From assembly GCA_035079385.1 (NCBI GenBank), contig JAVHKY010000024.1:1922001-1986000 (forward strand): DNA of 64,000 nucleotides. Reading direction: 5' to 3'. The DNA is from Aspidiotus rigidus. Lineage: Eukaryota; Arthropoda; Insecta; Hemiptera; Diaspididae. The notes beneath the pieces were generated by a model. The model searched no databases. It was not told where the DNA came from and saw nothing but the letters and a program-made list of their open reading frames with translations. Position numbers and translations under genes: made by a program. Shown piece after piece: positions 21,700-32,599 of this stretch (position 1 is the first letter of the stretch; each line of letters starts with the position of its first letter).

Positions 21700-23110
21700 G
21701 GATAGGCCTACCGGGGGTACCACACAGGCTGTAAAAATAAATAGCAGGAAACCTGTTTCATGGGGGCAAGCTGTAACATTTAGTAAATTATAATTCTCAA
21801 GGTGGTGAGGAACAAAGTTCACTCTACTTGAGACGACAAAAAGCAAAAAATGACACTCACATGATTACTCCCATAAAACAGGTTCCCTGTTTGCCTCAAT
21901 TAACAGAGTTAATGAAGGCAATTCCGAGCAGCTAACTGTGTAAGCTGCGAGTTTTTTTGAAAGTGGCACAATTTTTTTGGTCAAAATGGCTTCGGAATGG
22001 CTCCAGAATGGCTCTAAACGGCTCCGCAGCTGGTTTCAGGCATTGGTGGCACCAGGTGGCACAATTTTGTTCTTTTTCTTGAATGACGCACTTTTCCAAA
22101 ATTTGGATCTGGCAGCACTGAAGCTATCATGTGTAGCTCGGAGGTCAAATCATATCGTGGAGATCGGAATTTTTCCAAGACCCTTCATATTATATATAAT
22201 AGCTCCAGAGTCCGACCCTGTGACGTCACAATTAGATGATGCTATAGATCTTGTAAGTCAACATTTTTCAGATCCCACGTGTTCCATAAATCAGGTTCCC
22301 TGCCACCTCTCGTTTAACTCCGTTAAAGACTCCTTTCAGTATGCCTCTCTCCGATTTGTTGGAGGACCCATAAGTTTTGAATTTGGTGGACACCCTGTAA
22401 AAGCTAGTCAGCCTTATACTAAACATGTACCTATGCAGTACACTGGACATAGAGTAGTGTAAGAATGGGACAAACTCGTCAGCCTAACCTACTGTATACT
22501 AGATTTATACTAGGCCATCTGTCGAGAAGCTGTTCTTTGAAATTTTACTTGCTATATTATGATAGAAGGGGGACTAAAAGAAATTTCATCCTCCAAGCCT
22601 TATACAATAGAATTCGACATTTTTTGAAGTTCAGAAAAATTTAATGCTCTAAGCTACACATATATAAGTACAATACGAGTCAAAAGTTTTCCAAGTTTTT
22701 CGCCGGACGACACACGGCGCGATCGCGCTCGTAGACGATGACGTCACGTGGTTGATAATGTCACGGAGAGGGGGGGGAGAAAACTCGGAAAAATTTTTTT
22801 CCTCCGAGCTATATATGATAGGAGGGAGAGTTGGAAAAACGACGGCTTTCTTGAAATTGCAGCGCATTCGAGTTGTCACGTCATCATTTTCGGAACTTAG
22901 AATAACTTCAGGCTCTAAGAACTATATGATAGGAGGGGGGACACGGGACATCGAGTCCCCCGCCGCCACTGCAATCCTAGTTTTTTTCAAGTTTTTTGCT
23001 GGCCGGTGTACGGCCAAATTCTCAACCCCCCATAAAACAGGTTCCCTGTTAAAATTTTCGTTATTAAACACAAATAATCAAAATTTGACGTATGATTGGG
23101 ACATACTTCC
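21700..23110. repeat. dense field of dispersed non-coding repeats
   Basis: Contains aacagg-type hairpins in both orientations (21743-21766 plus; 21870-21893, 22280-22302 and 23027-23055 minus). It also has repeated cctcctatcatatata/gctcggaggtc phrases, TGACGTCA words and tatactaggc words. Frames of 120-160 codons occur (for example 21977-22462 and 22752-23114) but consist of these repeats, so no gene is called. Confidence 0.55.
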
Positions 23111-23114
23111 CTAA

Positions 23115-24800
23115 GTTGCGCCTCAGTGGTTGCTCTAAATGACTTTTAACACGTCGATCGCGCGGAAGCTACTTTTTGCTGTATATAATTTTACTATACA
23201 ATACTTTCGAATCAACATTTAGCTTCGACAATGTTTTGAACTGCTATACTTTCGTGTTCGAGTCGCTTTACGATACTTGCTCGTTTGAAGAAATCGAGCT
23301 CCAAAGTCGCGGAAACAAACCTGTACGAAGGTTTCTCAAGTAACTTATGCAAGCAATTCGCACTTTCAGTTTATTTAAAAAATTGGCCTAAATGTATTCC
23401 CTTTCACTACCGCAATAAACAATCAAAATATTGCATTGTACGCGAGAAGTTGTACTCGTAAAGAAGAAAACATACGCATATATTTCTTGGGAAATACCGA
23501 GTCGAAGTTCGTGGTTTCTCCGGTCACAATGTTGAATCGTTTTTAAGTGGGGATTTAGGTAATCAGTTTTCATATACGAAGGACGTTCTCAAGAAGCTTC
23601 GAGCATTGATGCTGGAGAAGGCATCAGCTGCTCTTCGCTGTTACGTCTGCGGATGAATTCCGCGCAGTAAGAATGGGTCCCCTTCCCTCCCCCGCTCCGC
23701 TATCACGCATTGTTTTATCCGAATGGTATTAGAACGGATTCAATTTAACTATTGTAAGAATGTACATACTCGTATGTGTATTATACGAGTACGCGACTAT
23801 TCAAAATTTTCATAAACCGCCGGCGTGAGGTGTGAATTAAAGGGAAAAAATCTAGGTCAATGTTTCAATTTAAAAAATTCATTTACGCTGTGTCGCTGGT
23901 CGTCGTCGTCGTCGTTGTTGCGAATCAGGATATGCGCTGGCAGTTCTAAAACTGGATAAATGATATCTCTATTGAGTAAATTGTTCGGTAGTCGACGAAG
24001 CTACCGGGCATGGTGTAATAAATAAACTCCGCGCCGCGCCATTGCGGTTACCCAGTCGTAGTACGCGCCGTCGTCGTACTTTTTTTCATTTTTCCATTTT
24101 TTATTTCTTATTCTTCTTTATTTCATTAATTTTGAATAGAAGAACGGTGAATGAAGTGTATGGGTACCAATAAGCTGGACCGTCCTAAGCACAAGTCAAG
24201 GTTATTGCAGTTTGAACAAAAATCTTTGATGGTCGCCCTCGTTTAAGTACATACCGTACGTACACGCTTTCATAACCGTGACACATAATAGTGCCGATAA
24301 AAGTTGAACCGGTAGTATAAATTTGTCTCGTCACGCTTCAGTCGGTAGAAAAAGAGACATAACTCGACCTCCAAGGCGTCTCAAGACCACTACATTTACC
24401 GAATTCTCGGCTGAAATACCTCAAAGGGGTGCCTCCCATCATATATAACTCGAAAGTAGAAATTTCTTCATATCTAACTCCTTCACTGAGGTAGGTCAGC
24501 TATTGCCGAATGGCACACGGCAAATGAATTTCCTGGCAGACCCCTCCCCCTCTCCCCCATAGAACATGTTCACTGTTAAAATCTGCGAGTTCTCATCCTC
24601 CCCGTTAATGATGCTATTATATACTGGCCTAAACGACAGCGCTCAGTCGGAACAAAGTGATCTTACGATAATCTTATATTATGAAATATTTTGTACGATA
24701 GCGTTACATTGATATTTGTAGCAGTGTAAACTCAAAAACATGGCTACTACCTGCGAACAAGTAATCCAAACCATGGAATATAACCTGAGACCAAGGTACA
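23115..24800. other. no gene recognised; short GTC microsatellite
   Basis: Mostly unique-looking sequence. A trinucleotide run gtcgtcgtcgtcgtcgttgt lies near 23898-23917. Another aacatg-type hairpin variant lies at about 24550-24575. No protein domain is visible. Confidence 0.45.
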
Positions 24801-24802
24801 GC

Positions 24803-24996
24803 CAAAGTTGGGGAAGTACTGTTGGACATCAAGGAGAATATGTACCGAACCAATTGTAGATGAAGCTCACAAATTCGACAGAATAACCAAGCGAACGAAG
24901 GTAACACGGTAATGGTAACGGAGAAGGAGGACTACACTCAAAAAATGGAGTGGTATATTGCAGAGTTGCTGAAGAAGGACCCGAACCAGAAATAAA
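24803..24996 (+). pseudogene. decayed PLE1-family copy, 5' part
   Basis: It aligns by eye with the PLE1 start at 27878-28110: ctgttggacatcaaggagaa, then ggagaaggaggactacac and atattgcaga in the same order and spacing. It is full of frame breaks. It stops where the R1-like LINE begins. Confidence 0.65.
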
Positions 24997-25009
24997 AGAA
25001 CAGGCTTGC

Positions 25010-27250
25010 TTGTGTGTCGCATGTGCAGCACCGCCCGTTCTCCACAATGGAGTAGGTGCGGGTTGCGTATGCATTTCATTTTGTTTCCTCCAACACCGGA
25101 ATCGACCCTTTCAGGTATAACTTCAGTGAAGGAAGAATCACCTCTGCGAACCCCCTCTTCTACTCGGTAACTGCCAAGCTGCAGTGCCCCCCTGGCACGC
25201 ACAAAAACATAAGAACACTCACAAAATCAAACACTATCACAATGCACAATAAAGTAGGTCACTGTTGCAAGTTTCTTCATCTACTTCTTTCTTCAGGGAA
25301 GATCTTGGTCCTCTTCTTCCTGCAGATCTGGATGTTGGTGGTACACAGGTGTTGAGTAGGCCTTAGCGTGATTCTGCATTTGCCTATTCCATTCCTGGTC
25401 CATCTTCCTCTTCATGATGGTGGCCGCAAATGCAGACCTCTGATTCCATGCTTCTTCGGAACCTAGCATGGTGGGTACCAGGCTACTCGGGTCGAGCGCT
25501 TCATCTACCCCGATTTCTTGCAGAGACCGACTAAGCTCGTCCCGCTCACGCCTCCACGCCTCACACTCAAATAAGGTGTGTTGTGGTCCATCATCCCGCC
25601 CTTGGTTACAGTGCAAACACGTTGCCTGCTCAACTTTCCTCAACTTCTCGTGAAGGTACTTGTTGAAGCAGCCCATGGCCGCTTAACACCTGCGTCAGGT
25701 GAAAGTTCAGCTGACCATGGTGTCGGTCCACCCACTCATCAAAGTCGCGTATTAGCACACGGGTTGTCCATGTACCCAGCTCACTCTGGGCAATTCTTGC
25801 TTTCCACTTTACAAGCAAGGAGCGCCTGGCCTCCTGCTTGACCCGTAAATTTCTTGGTTGGTCGTTGTCTTCTTCTTTGCTTTAAACACCGCCGCTCTCT
25901 CCTCAGCAAGGAGCTCGATTGGTGGTGAACGTGCTAATACACAAAGAGCCTCCGTCGAGACAGTGCGGTAGGCACTAACACACCTTAGCGCAGCTCTTTG
26001 TTGGATCTTGACCATCTCTCTCCTTCGGTATGGTATCTTCATGGAGTCGGCCCATACTGGCGCACCATATAGGAGGATCGACAAGGCGGTGTCAGTCATG
26101 ATCCTTTTCCTTGCTTCTCTCGGTCCTCCTAGGTTCCTCATCCAGCGGCTTAGGTATCCAACTACCCGACCCGCCTTCTCCGCTGCCATCAGGAAATGGT
26201 GTCTGAAGCTCAGCGTTGAGTCAAACCAGATGCCCAGGTATTTCATTTGCTTCTTGGTTTCAATTTCCACACCTTGCCGGCGGAAAGTCCGACGAGTCAT
26301 GAATAAAATGGCCTCGGTCTTACTTGCTGCAAGTTCAAGTCCAGCCGACTCGATCCAACGCGTCACTTCCTCTAGGGCCCGGCTTACCCTGCTCTCCACC
26401 ACTACAGTTGTTTTGGCGGTGCATACCACCACCAGGGTGTCATTCGCATAGCACCTAAGCTTGACACCCGGCGGCAGCTTCACCTTAAAGATTCCGTTAA
26501 ATGCAATGCACCACAAAAGCGGCCCAAGGACCCCACAAGTAACAGAGCGCTTTACTATACCAGCAGACGTCTCTGCTTGGATTTCACGGCAGCTAAGATA
26601 GCTGCTGATCGTCCTGAGCAGGTATGCGGGCACTCCTGCGTCCACAAGAGCTGCCAATATCATCTTCCATGGAATTGAATTGAACCCATTCCTTATGTCG
26701 AGGCTGACGGCTGCGCAAAACTGACGCATAGCAATCGCTGACTCGGCTATCCTCTTCAGCCAGATCCCAGCATCTGATGTGCAGCGTCCAGTTTGAAAAC
26801 CGTACTGGCTATATCTCTTTCCTTCCGATAGCTGTCCAATCGATTGGCTATCACTCTTTCTAGAAGTTTCCCAACATTGTCTAGCAGACAAAGTGGACGA
26901 TAAGAGGATGGTAGACCAGGTGGTTTATCCTTATTATCGATCAACGCTAGCCTGGCTTTCTTCCATCGTTCAGAGAACAGTCCCCCAACAATTGTCGCAT
27001 TGAATGTATCAACAAGCAGTGCTGGGTCAACTGAATGTATGGCGCTCCAGACTGGATTTGGAATCTCATCCGGGCCTGGAGCCTTCCAATACTTACCCCG
27101 CAGTCTATTGACTAGAAAGCTCAACCTTCTATTCTTCAGGCTAGGCTCTCTGAGGCAAAGGTGACATCAACAATGGACCCGTATCCTTGAGCATTCGGGT
27201 AGGAGTGTTGCCTACGTTGACTGTTTCCAGTCGATTGTAAGCAATCCATT
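25010..27250 (-). pseudogene. 5'-truncated R1-like non-LTR retrotransposon
   Basis: Minus-strand fragments in three frames join into one LINE ORF2. The end of an APE endonuclease (YGSIVDVTFASE, about 27160-27200) is followed by RT blocks KAPGPDEIPN and SYRPLCLLDNVGKLLERVIA (26756-27124). Next come GFQTGRCTSDA, LDIRNGFNSIPW and YLGIWFD (25809-26891), then a C-terminal zinc knuckle CLHCNQGRDDGPQHTLFEC (25293-25676). The catalytic F/YADD box reads YAND (about 26440), so the polymerase is dead, and there are at least two frameshifts. The knuckle and box wording fit the R1 clade. The exact 3' end near 25000-25010 is inferred from where the Penelope homology stops. Confidence 0.85.
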
Positions 27251-27254
27251 AGCA

Positions 27255-27600
27255 AAGATCAAGGCTAGATTTTTGAAAAAAAACTACCAGCTTGTACCTA
27301 TACAATGATAGAACGATTGGACAAAGACGATGTTAAGAGTAACGAAACTGTTCTCGTAGGATGTGACGAACCCGTTTGGGCACACTAACACAGGAAGAAT
27401 TTCTCGCTGAGCTACGAGACAACAGATACCATGGGAACCTTGAGTATCCCAGAGAGAGGTGATGCAGATTCAATAAAAAGTCCAACAGCCAGACTAGCGT
27501 TGGGATCACCTCTGTCACCGATACTGGCGGTGATATGAAAAACAGGGTATTGAAAAGCAGTAAGTTCAGAAACTCGATCAAACTTAGGGTTTCCTCTAGC
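27255..27600 (+). pseudogene. decayed PLE1-family copy, 3' part
   Basis: It matches PLE1 from about 28300 to 28690: gaaaaaaaactaccagcttg, caagagtaacga-like words, ataccatgggaacc, ggatcacctctgtcacc and aagttcagaaactcgatcaa. Internal deletions are present. With 24803-24996 it forms one copy split by the R1-like LINE. Confidence 0.65.
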
Positions 27601-27796
27601 ACCAAGTCTACACCTCGGACTAGTTTTGCTCTTAAATTTAGGTATATCCGTATGTGACCGCTTAGCTCCTGAGCCAGCCAAAATGACTATTTCAGTTTCA
27701 CATTTTCCAGTGCAGACAGTCACTCTTTTGTCAATCTTCCGCATGGAGACTCCTCCTTGTCTGTCCTCCAATGATTCAAATTCGTGCGTATCTACC
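27600..27796. other. unassigned, open minus-strand frame
   Basis: A minus-strand frame of 174 codons (27412-27936) crosses this stretch. However, its two ends are reverse readings of Penelope sequence. Only the middle (residues around NKDWVDTHEFESLEDRQGG) is not explained, and I do not recognise it. Confidence 0.3.
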
Positions 27797-27885
27797 CAGT
27801 CTTTGTTGGTATAGAAAAAGGGTTTTTCAATTGTACAAATCCACTTTATTAGTTGCTTATACAAGAGTACTTTTGAATTGGGAAA

Positions 27886-29499
27886 GTGCTGTTGGACATC
27901 AAAGAGAATATGTGCCGAACCGATGACAGAACGCAAGTAATGCAGAGGAAGGTCTCAAATCTACAAAAGAAGATCCGACAGAACAACCTGATTTTGACAA
28001 AGACGGACAAAGGCAGCAGGGTACTGGTAATGGAGAAGGAGGACGACACCCAAAAAGAAGAGATGTACATTGCAGTGAATGGATACCAAGAGCTGACAAA
28101 GGACCCAACACGGAAATACCAAGATGACCTGAAAGCTGTGTTGAAACGGAACAATGTACCCGGCAATGGAAGGACGCTTGAGATGAACCCGGTTGCACCA
28201 AAACTCAAGGGGCTTGTGAAACTCCACAAAGCGAACCGTCCGATGAGACCACTGGTCAACAGCATTCAATCACCGTGCTACAAGATAGCGAAGATTGTAG
28301 CCACATTCCTGAAAGAAAACTACCAGTTTGCACCCAGATGAAGTATCAGAAACAACAGAGAGCTGATTGAGCAGCTGGACAAGTTGGAAATCAAGAGTAA
28401 CGACAAGCTGATATCCTTTGATGTGGAAAATATGTTTGGTACTATACCGAAGGAGGAACTTCTCACTCAGAACAACAGATACCATGGGAACCCCGATGGA
28501 CGAAAGTACGCTAACATAGTGGAAGAGATCTTGAGCCAGAACTACTGCCGCTTTAATAACAGGTTCTACAGTCAGGAAAGGGGACGTGCGATGGGATCAC
28601 CGCTGTCACCAATACTGGCGGAGATATTCATGAATGATATGGAAAACAAGATATTGAAGGGCAGCAAGTTCAGAAACTCGATCAAACACTGGGCCAGATA
28701 TGTAGATGATATCCTAATTGTGTGGTCAGGCACTGATAGACAGGTGGATCTATTCCTTTCAGAAATGAATGCGATGAATGAGAGCATCAAATTCACAGTG
28801 GAAGAAGGCAATGAGACCATCGACTATTTGGACCTTACACTCACAATGGAGAACAATAGGATAGAATACAAAATCTACAGGAAGCCGACGCATACTGACA
28901 CCATCATCCCAAATGACTCCTATCACTACCCCAGGCACAAGTTAGCGGCAATCCAGAACTACTGCTATCGGGCAATTTCTGTCCTCAAGAACAATGAAGA
29001 GAAGAGGAAAGAAATCGAGGTAGTAAAGCATATCGCAGAAGCCAATGGCTACCGCAGAGGCGTGGTGGATGGAGTCTTTGGGAACATGGTAACAAAGAAA
29101 GGAACCCATGATGGCATAGTGAGAAAGTACTCTGGATCGATACCATGTATAGGAAAGTACACAAACAAGGTGATAAAGGCGTTCAATGGCTACAATGTAA
29201 ATGTGGGTGTCCAGAATAACCAACCCATGGTGAAGAGAATCAGCAATGACCAGACGGAACAAAAGGACAAGGAAAACTTGAGCGGAGTGTACAAGCTCAG
29301 TTATGAACAGTGCGAGGGAATCTACATTGGTGAGACTGGGAGAAAGTTTGAGATCAGGAAAAAGGAGCACAAAACGTCGAGGGAGAAAGAAGATGGCAAG
29401 TCACTGTTCGGGAAACACTGTAACAAAGAAAACCACGATGGAGAGGGAATATTTGAAGTCATACATGTAGAGAATCGCACAAAGAGAAGAAAACGCTGA
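27886..29499 (+). pseudogene. PLE1 reverse transcriptase with GIY-YIG endonuclease, one in-frame stop
   Basis: One reading frame runs from 27886 to 29499, broken only by TGA at 28339-28341. RT blocks are LTKTDKGSRVLVME, LKGLVKLHKANRPMRPLV, ISFDVENMFGTIP, GRAMGSPLSPILAE and the catalytic YVDDI (about 28700). The C-terminal endonuclease shows GVYKLSYEQC and GIYIGETGRKFEIRKKEH (about 29285-29370), the GIY-YIG fold that nicks the target. Both catalytic centres look intact. The last codons before 29499 appear shifted, since another frame continues sensibly to about 29560, suggesting a late frameshift. With the stop read through it would be over 530 residues, and the N-terminus may be incomplete. 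Confidence 0.88.
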
Positions 29500-29824
29500 G
29501 AACAAATGGAGATTGCAAAAAGAGGGAGAAAGCCTACCTCTTGAACAATGTAATCACATTTGACAGCGAAAAATTATTCGGCCTGGTGATTGGACGAGAG
29601 AAGAAGAACAGAACCAACCCATGAGACGGCAGGATTCCAGGTAGCCAATAGAAATGCAGCATTTGGGACAAGAGATTGAACCAATCACAAAACAGTATGT
29701 CTTAGCCAATAAGAGCACAATGTATTTTTGTAAGAATAAGTTTCTAAGAAGTGAACCAATCACAACACAGCATTTTTATAGCCAATAAGATCACAGTGTT
29801 ATACTATAAAAACTCATGGTCAAG

Positions 29825-29880
29825 GTGCGACACAACTGATGATGGGATAACACCCGAAAGTACTCTTGTATGTAAGCAAC
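29825..29880 (+). ncRNA. hammerhead-like ribozyme motif in PLE1 tail
   Basis: CTGATGA (29836-29842), a stem TGGG...CCC with a six-base loop, then GAAA (29856-29859). This is the order and spacing of a minimal hammerhead core with a short stem II. The following stem III would be GTAC-TCTT-GTAT, which pairs, but the expected UH cleavage step directly after it is not clean. Two more copies exist in the window. Penelope elements are known to carry such ribozymes in their terminal repeats; activity here is not shown. Confidence 0.5.
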
Positions 29881-30028
29881 TAATAAAGTAGATTTGTACA
29901 ATTGGAAAACCCTTTTTCAATATTAGTGCTCTACTTACACCTCACTCACTCATTATGAGTTCCGATAATTCGTTGGTATACATCTCAACGAGCCATGTTT
30001 CCAGTTTTCTACATAACAAATCAATATT

Positions 30029-30160
30029 TGTGACCTGCGATGAGAAAAGGATGCTCATTGCCCACTGATAGGAACACCATTTCTCTCTGATTAGATGTCC
30101 AATCAGAGAGAAATGGTGTTCCTGCGCCAATGAGCATCCTTTTCTCGTCGCAGGTCACAT
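30029..30160. repeat. 132-bp near-perfect hairpin
   Basis: The left arm tgtgacctgcgatgagaaaa continues to ctctctgatt at about 30092. After an 8-base loop (agatgtcc) it is mirrored to ttttctcgtcgcaggtcaca. One short internal asymmetry (cccactgata against tgcg) is the main mismatch. It lies just outside PLE1 and codes for nothing. Confidence 0.85.
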
Positions 30161-30164
30161 TTGT

Positions 30165-31800
30165 CCCCGCTGACGAGAATTCCAAATCTTGCTTACCTAC
30201 TTGTCGAATTCCGACAAGATTCCAACCTTTCCCGAACTTACCAGATGAGTATTTTGTTCCCGGTACCGCGTGCAATAGCATTGATTTCAGTCTGAACAAA
30301 GAAATAAAAAAAGGAGAAGAAATGAAAGAAAGAAGAGGATGAGTAATCTATGACATACTCCGGTAAATATGCGCAGAAAAGTTGGAAATATCTTAGCTCA
30401 TTTTGGTACATAATTATGTGTTTACATTTCAAAATCAACTTAGATGCAGATACGCTCTTCATTCTCAACGTATACTGCGTGATCTGAAAAAACAAAAAGT
30501 CATCGGTCCAACACCTTTATTTTAACACTTAATGCGCAGCTACATCAATGGTGAAAAAGCGCTCATAATCAATTCTCATCACGAAAAGTTACTCACCCGA
30601 TGCAGATGTACTGACAGGTAGAAATATACTTGTTTTTACACGTTTTGGACGTGCTGATGACTTACTTATTTAACCTTTAACGAAGGCTCATTAATCAAAT
30701 TTCGAATATTTTTCAACGCACCTCAATTAGCAGATAATGACAGGGCGCCAGCGTTAAACAGAATACGTAGAGAAAACCTATCTATTTTAGTAGAATTATT
30801 TCAAATATCAAGAGGATTTACCGCGAAGGGCACTTCGATGTAAAATCATCGTATCCTCAGCGAGACAAATTACCCGTAATTTTTTCTGTAGGTAAGCACT
30901 TCAGTCGGTTATTCTCATTTTAATTAAACGTGTAAATTTGCTTTTTGCTCTTGAATAATAACAACTGGATAAGGTTCAGAATTTTAATTTCGTTCCAAAC
31001 AAATATCATGGAATATTTTGCTTTCGATAACAGAATATTCATCAAAATCTGGAAGGAAGCTGAAAATTGCTTCACACGAGTAATTATAGCAAACACCAAA
31101 AGACGATGGAAACATGTATGTAGGTGCTCATCAAAACAGTCATTTTTTCATGACCTCGGAATATAAAACAGAGAGAGGAAGATCAAATCACCTCCAGTTC
31201 TTGACCTCTTATTTCACACAGTAGCTTATGCTCTTATCACTTCGTCTCTTTATTATTGTTTGAGCAACGAAATGTTTAAATTTTGAGACTCGAGATAAAA
31301 AAATAAAGTTGATTTTCGCTATACTTCCACAATATTTGTATAAGGCAATATCTCAAAGCTGAGGCGATGGAAGTGATTTGAGGAGGATACAATAGAACTT
31401 GTGTGTGATTTTTAAGTAGTACTAATGCAGTACAAACGATTGTGTCCATTTTCAACAACACATGAGCAAATGGGTGGTTTTTGGACCCTTAATTGACCCC
31501 CACGTCATGTCTTTGGGGGCGGCGGCAATACTATCCGCTACTAACGTAGTACAAACCATGCAGCATAATTTCAGGCCAAAATTCCTTTTTTTTGGGGAGG
31601 GGGATGCATGTCCCCAGCCCCTCTCGGACGATCTCTGGGGGCGGGGGCAGTATAAACGTTTTGCAATCAATACGATCCAGTACGAACGCAGTACGAACGA
31701 CTCATATAGGTTTGGACCCCCAAATCGGAAAGGGGGGCTGGCGACATGGGCCTCTCAAAGGCACCTTTAACTGCTGCATCGATATGAGGGTCGAACTAAT
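30165..31800. other. no gene recognised
   Basis: Unique-looking A+T-rich DNA to about 31450, then a G-rich patch (31560-31760) containing gggggcgggggcag-like runs and repeated gtacgaacg words. Frames there lack domains. Confidence 0.4.
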
Positions 31801-31850
31801 TGGTGAGATTCCAATTGATTCGGTTCTCTAAAATATGACCAGAAACATCT

Positions 31851-32596
31851 AACGACGACATACTCGACGGTTAAAACGTACGGAGTAATTTGAATAAAGC
31901 CACAGAAATGAAAATACACCGGAGCGCTTTCGATTAAAAAACCATTGTCAACGGGGACGTGAAAGCAACTGAACCAACTCCGGCCGACAACAAGAACTAC
32001 CGAGGAGGACATGACTGAACTAGCGAGTCATCACAATGTGAATCATACTCATAAACTAATTCAATGAAACCCTCATCAGGTATGTACCTGTTGAGCACAT
32101 TTAGGTTATCGTTATTCAGATGGCGAATAATTTCTAGCGCGGTACGTTTGAAAGCCGAGGACTCTCTATGGAGGAGGGACTCAGATCCTTCTATGAAACC
32201 ATGGCCAGTGGTAATAAGATGGTCCGCAAATGCCGAATCACCCAATTTCTTCTTTTCCCACGACTTCCTATGCTCATCTATTCTAATTTTGAGCTGACGT
32301 TTAGTCTCGCCTATATAGATTCCATTACAATCATTACACTCAATTTTGTAAACCCCGCTTCTTTCGACCAGTGGGATGGGGTCCTTTAACTTAACGAACA
32401 AACTTTTTACAGTGTTCAGATTGTAGAACACTGGCCGAAACCTAAATGGGCGGAGGACACGACCTAATTGGGAAGAGAATTTCCCCAAAAACGGAAGCCT
32501 AATCCAACGTTTCCTACTATCTGACGCTGGATTACGGGGGAGGGAGGTAGTGGAATCAAGGCATTTCCGAGTCAGTGAGTTGGATCTGTTTAGCAA
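31851..32596 (-). pseudogene. PLE2 inverted arm: C-terminal linker and GIY-YIG domain
   Basis: About 199 uninterrupted codons (31997-32596) contain RKRWIRLPFLGKFSSQLGRV, then GVYKIECNDCNGIYIGETKR, RIDEHRKSWEKKKLGDSAFADH reading on, and a tail ending LVQSCPPR. This is an intact GIY-YIG endonuclease end with no RT attached, lying head-to-head with the forward copy. It differs from the forward copy at a few codons (GETKR here, GETGR there), so the duplication is not fresh or came from another copy. Confidence 0.8.
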
Positions 32597-32599
32597 GTC

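Larger units (their letters stand above)
27797..29918 (+). mobile_element. Penelope-like element PLE1
   Basis: An RT plus GIY-YIG coding region is followed by a non-coding tail with several repeats of tagccaataagagcaca-like words and a hammerhead-like motif. About 66 bp at the left edge (27797-27862) is an inverted copy of the right end (about 29853-29918), sharing aagtactcttgta and caactaataaagt. Penelope elements commonly carry such inverted terminal copies. Other fragments of this family are at 1402-1465, 12631-13060, 24803-24996 and 27255-27600. Confidence 0.8.

Noticed and set aside
27412..27936. 174-codon minus-strand frame
   Set aside because: Both ends are antisense Penelope sequence; only a short middle is unexplained, so it is not a credible gene.
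28339..28341. In-frame TGA in PLE1 as programmed readthrough or selenocysteine
   Set aside because: No structural signal is recognisable and the element family is decaying; an ordinary nonsense mutation is simpler.
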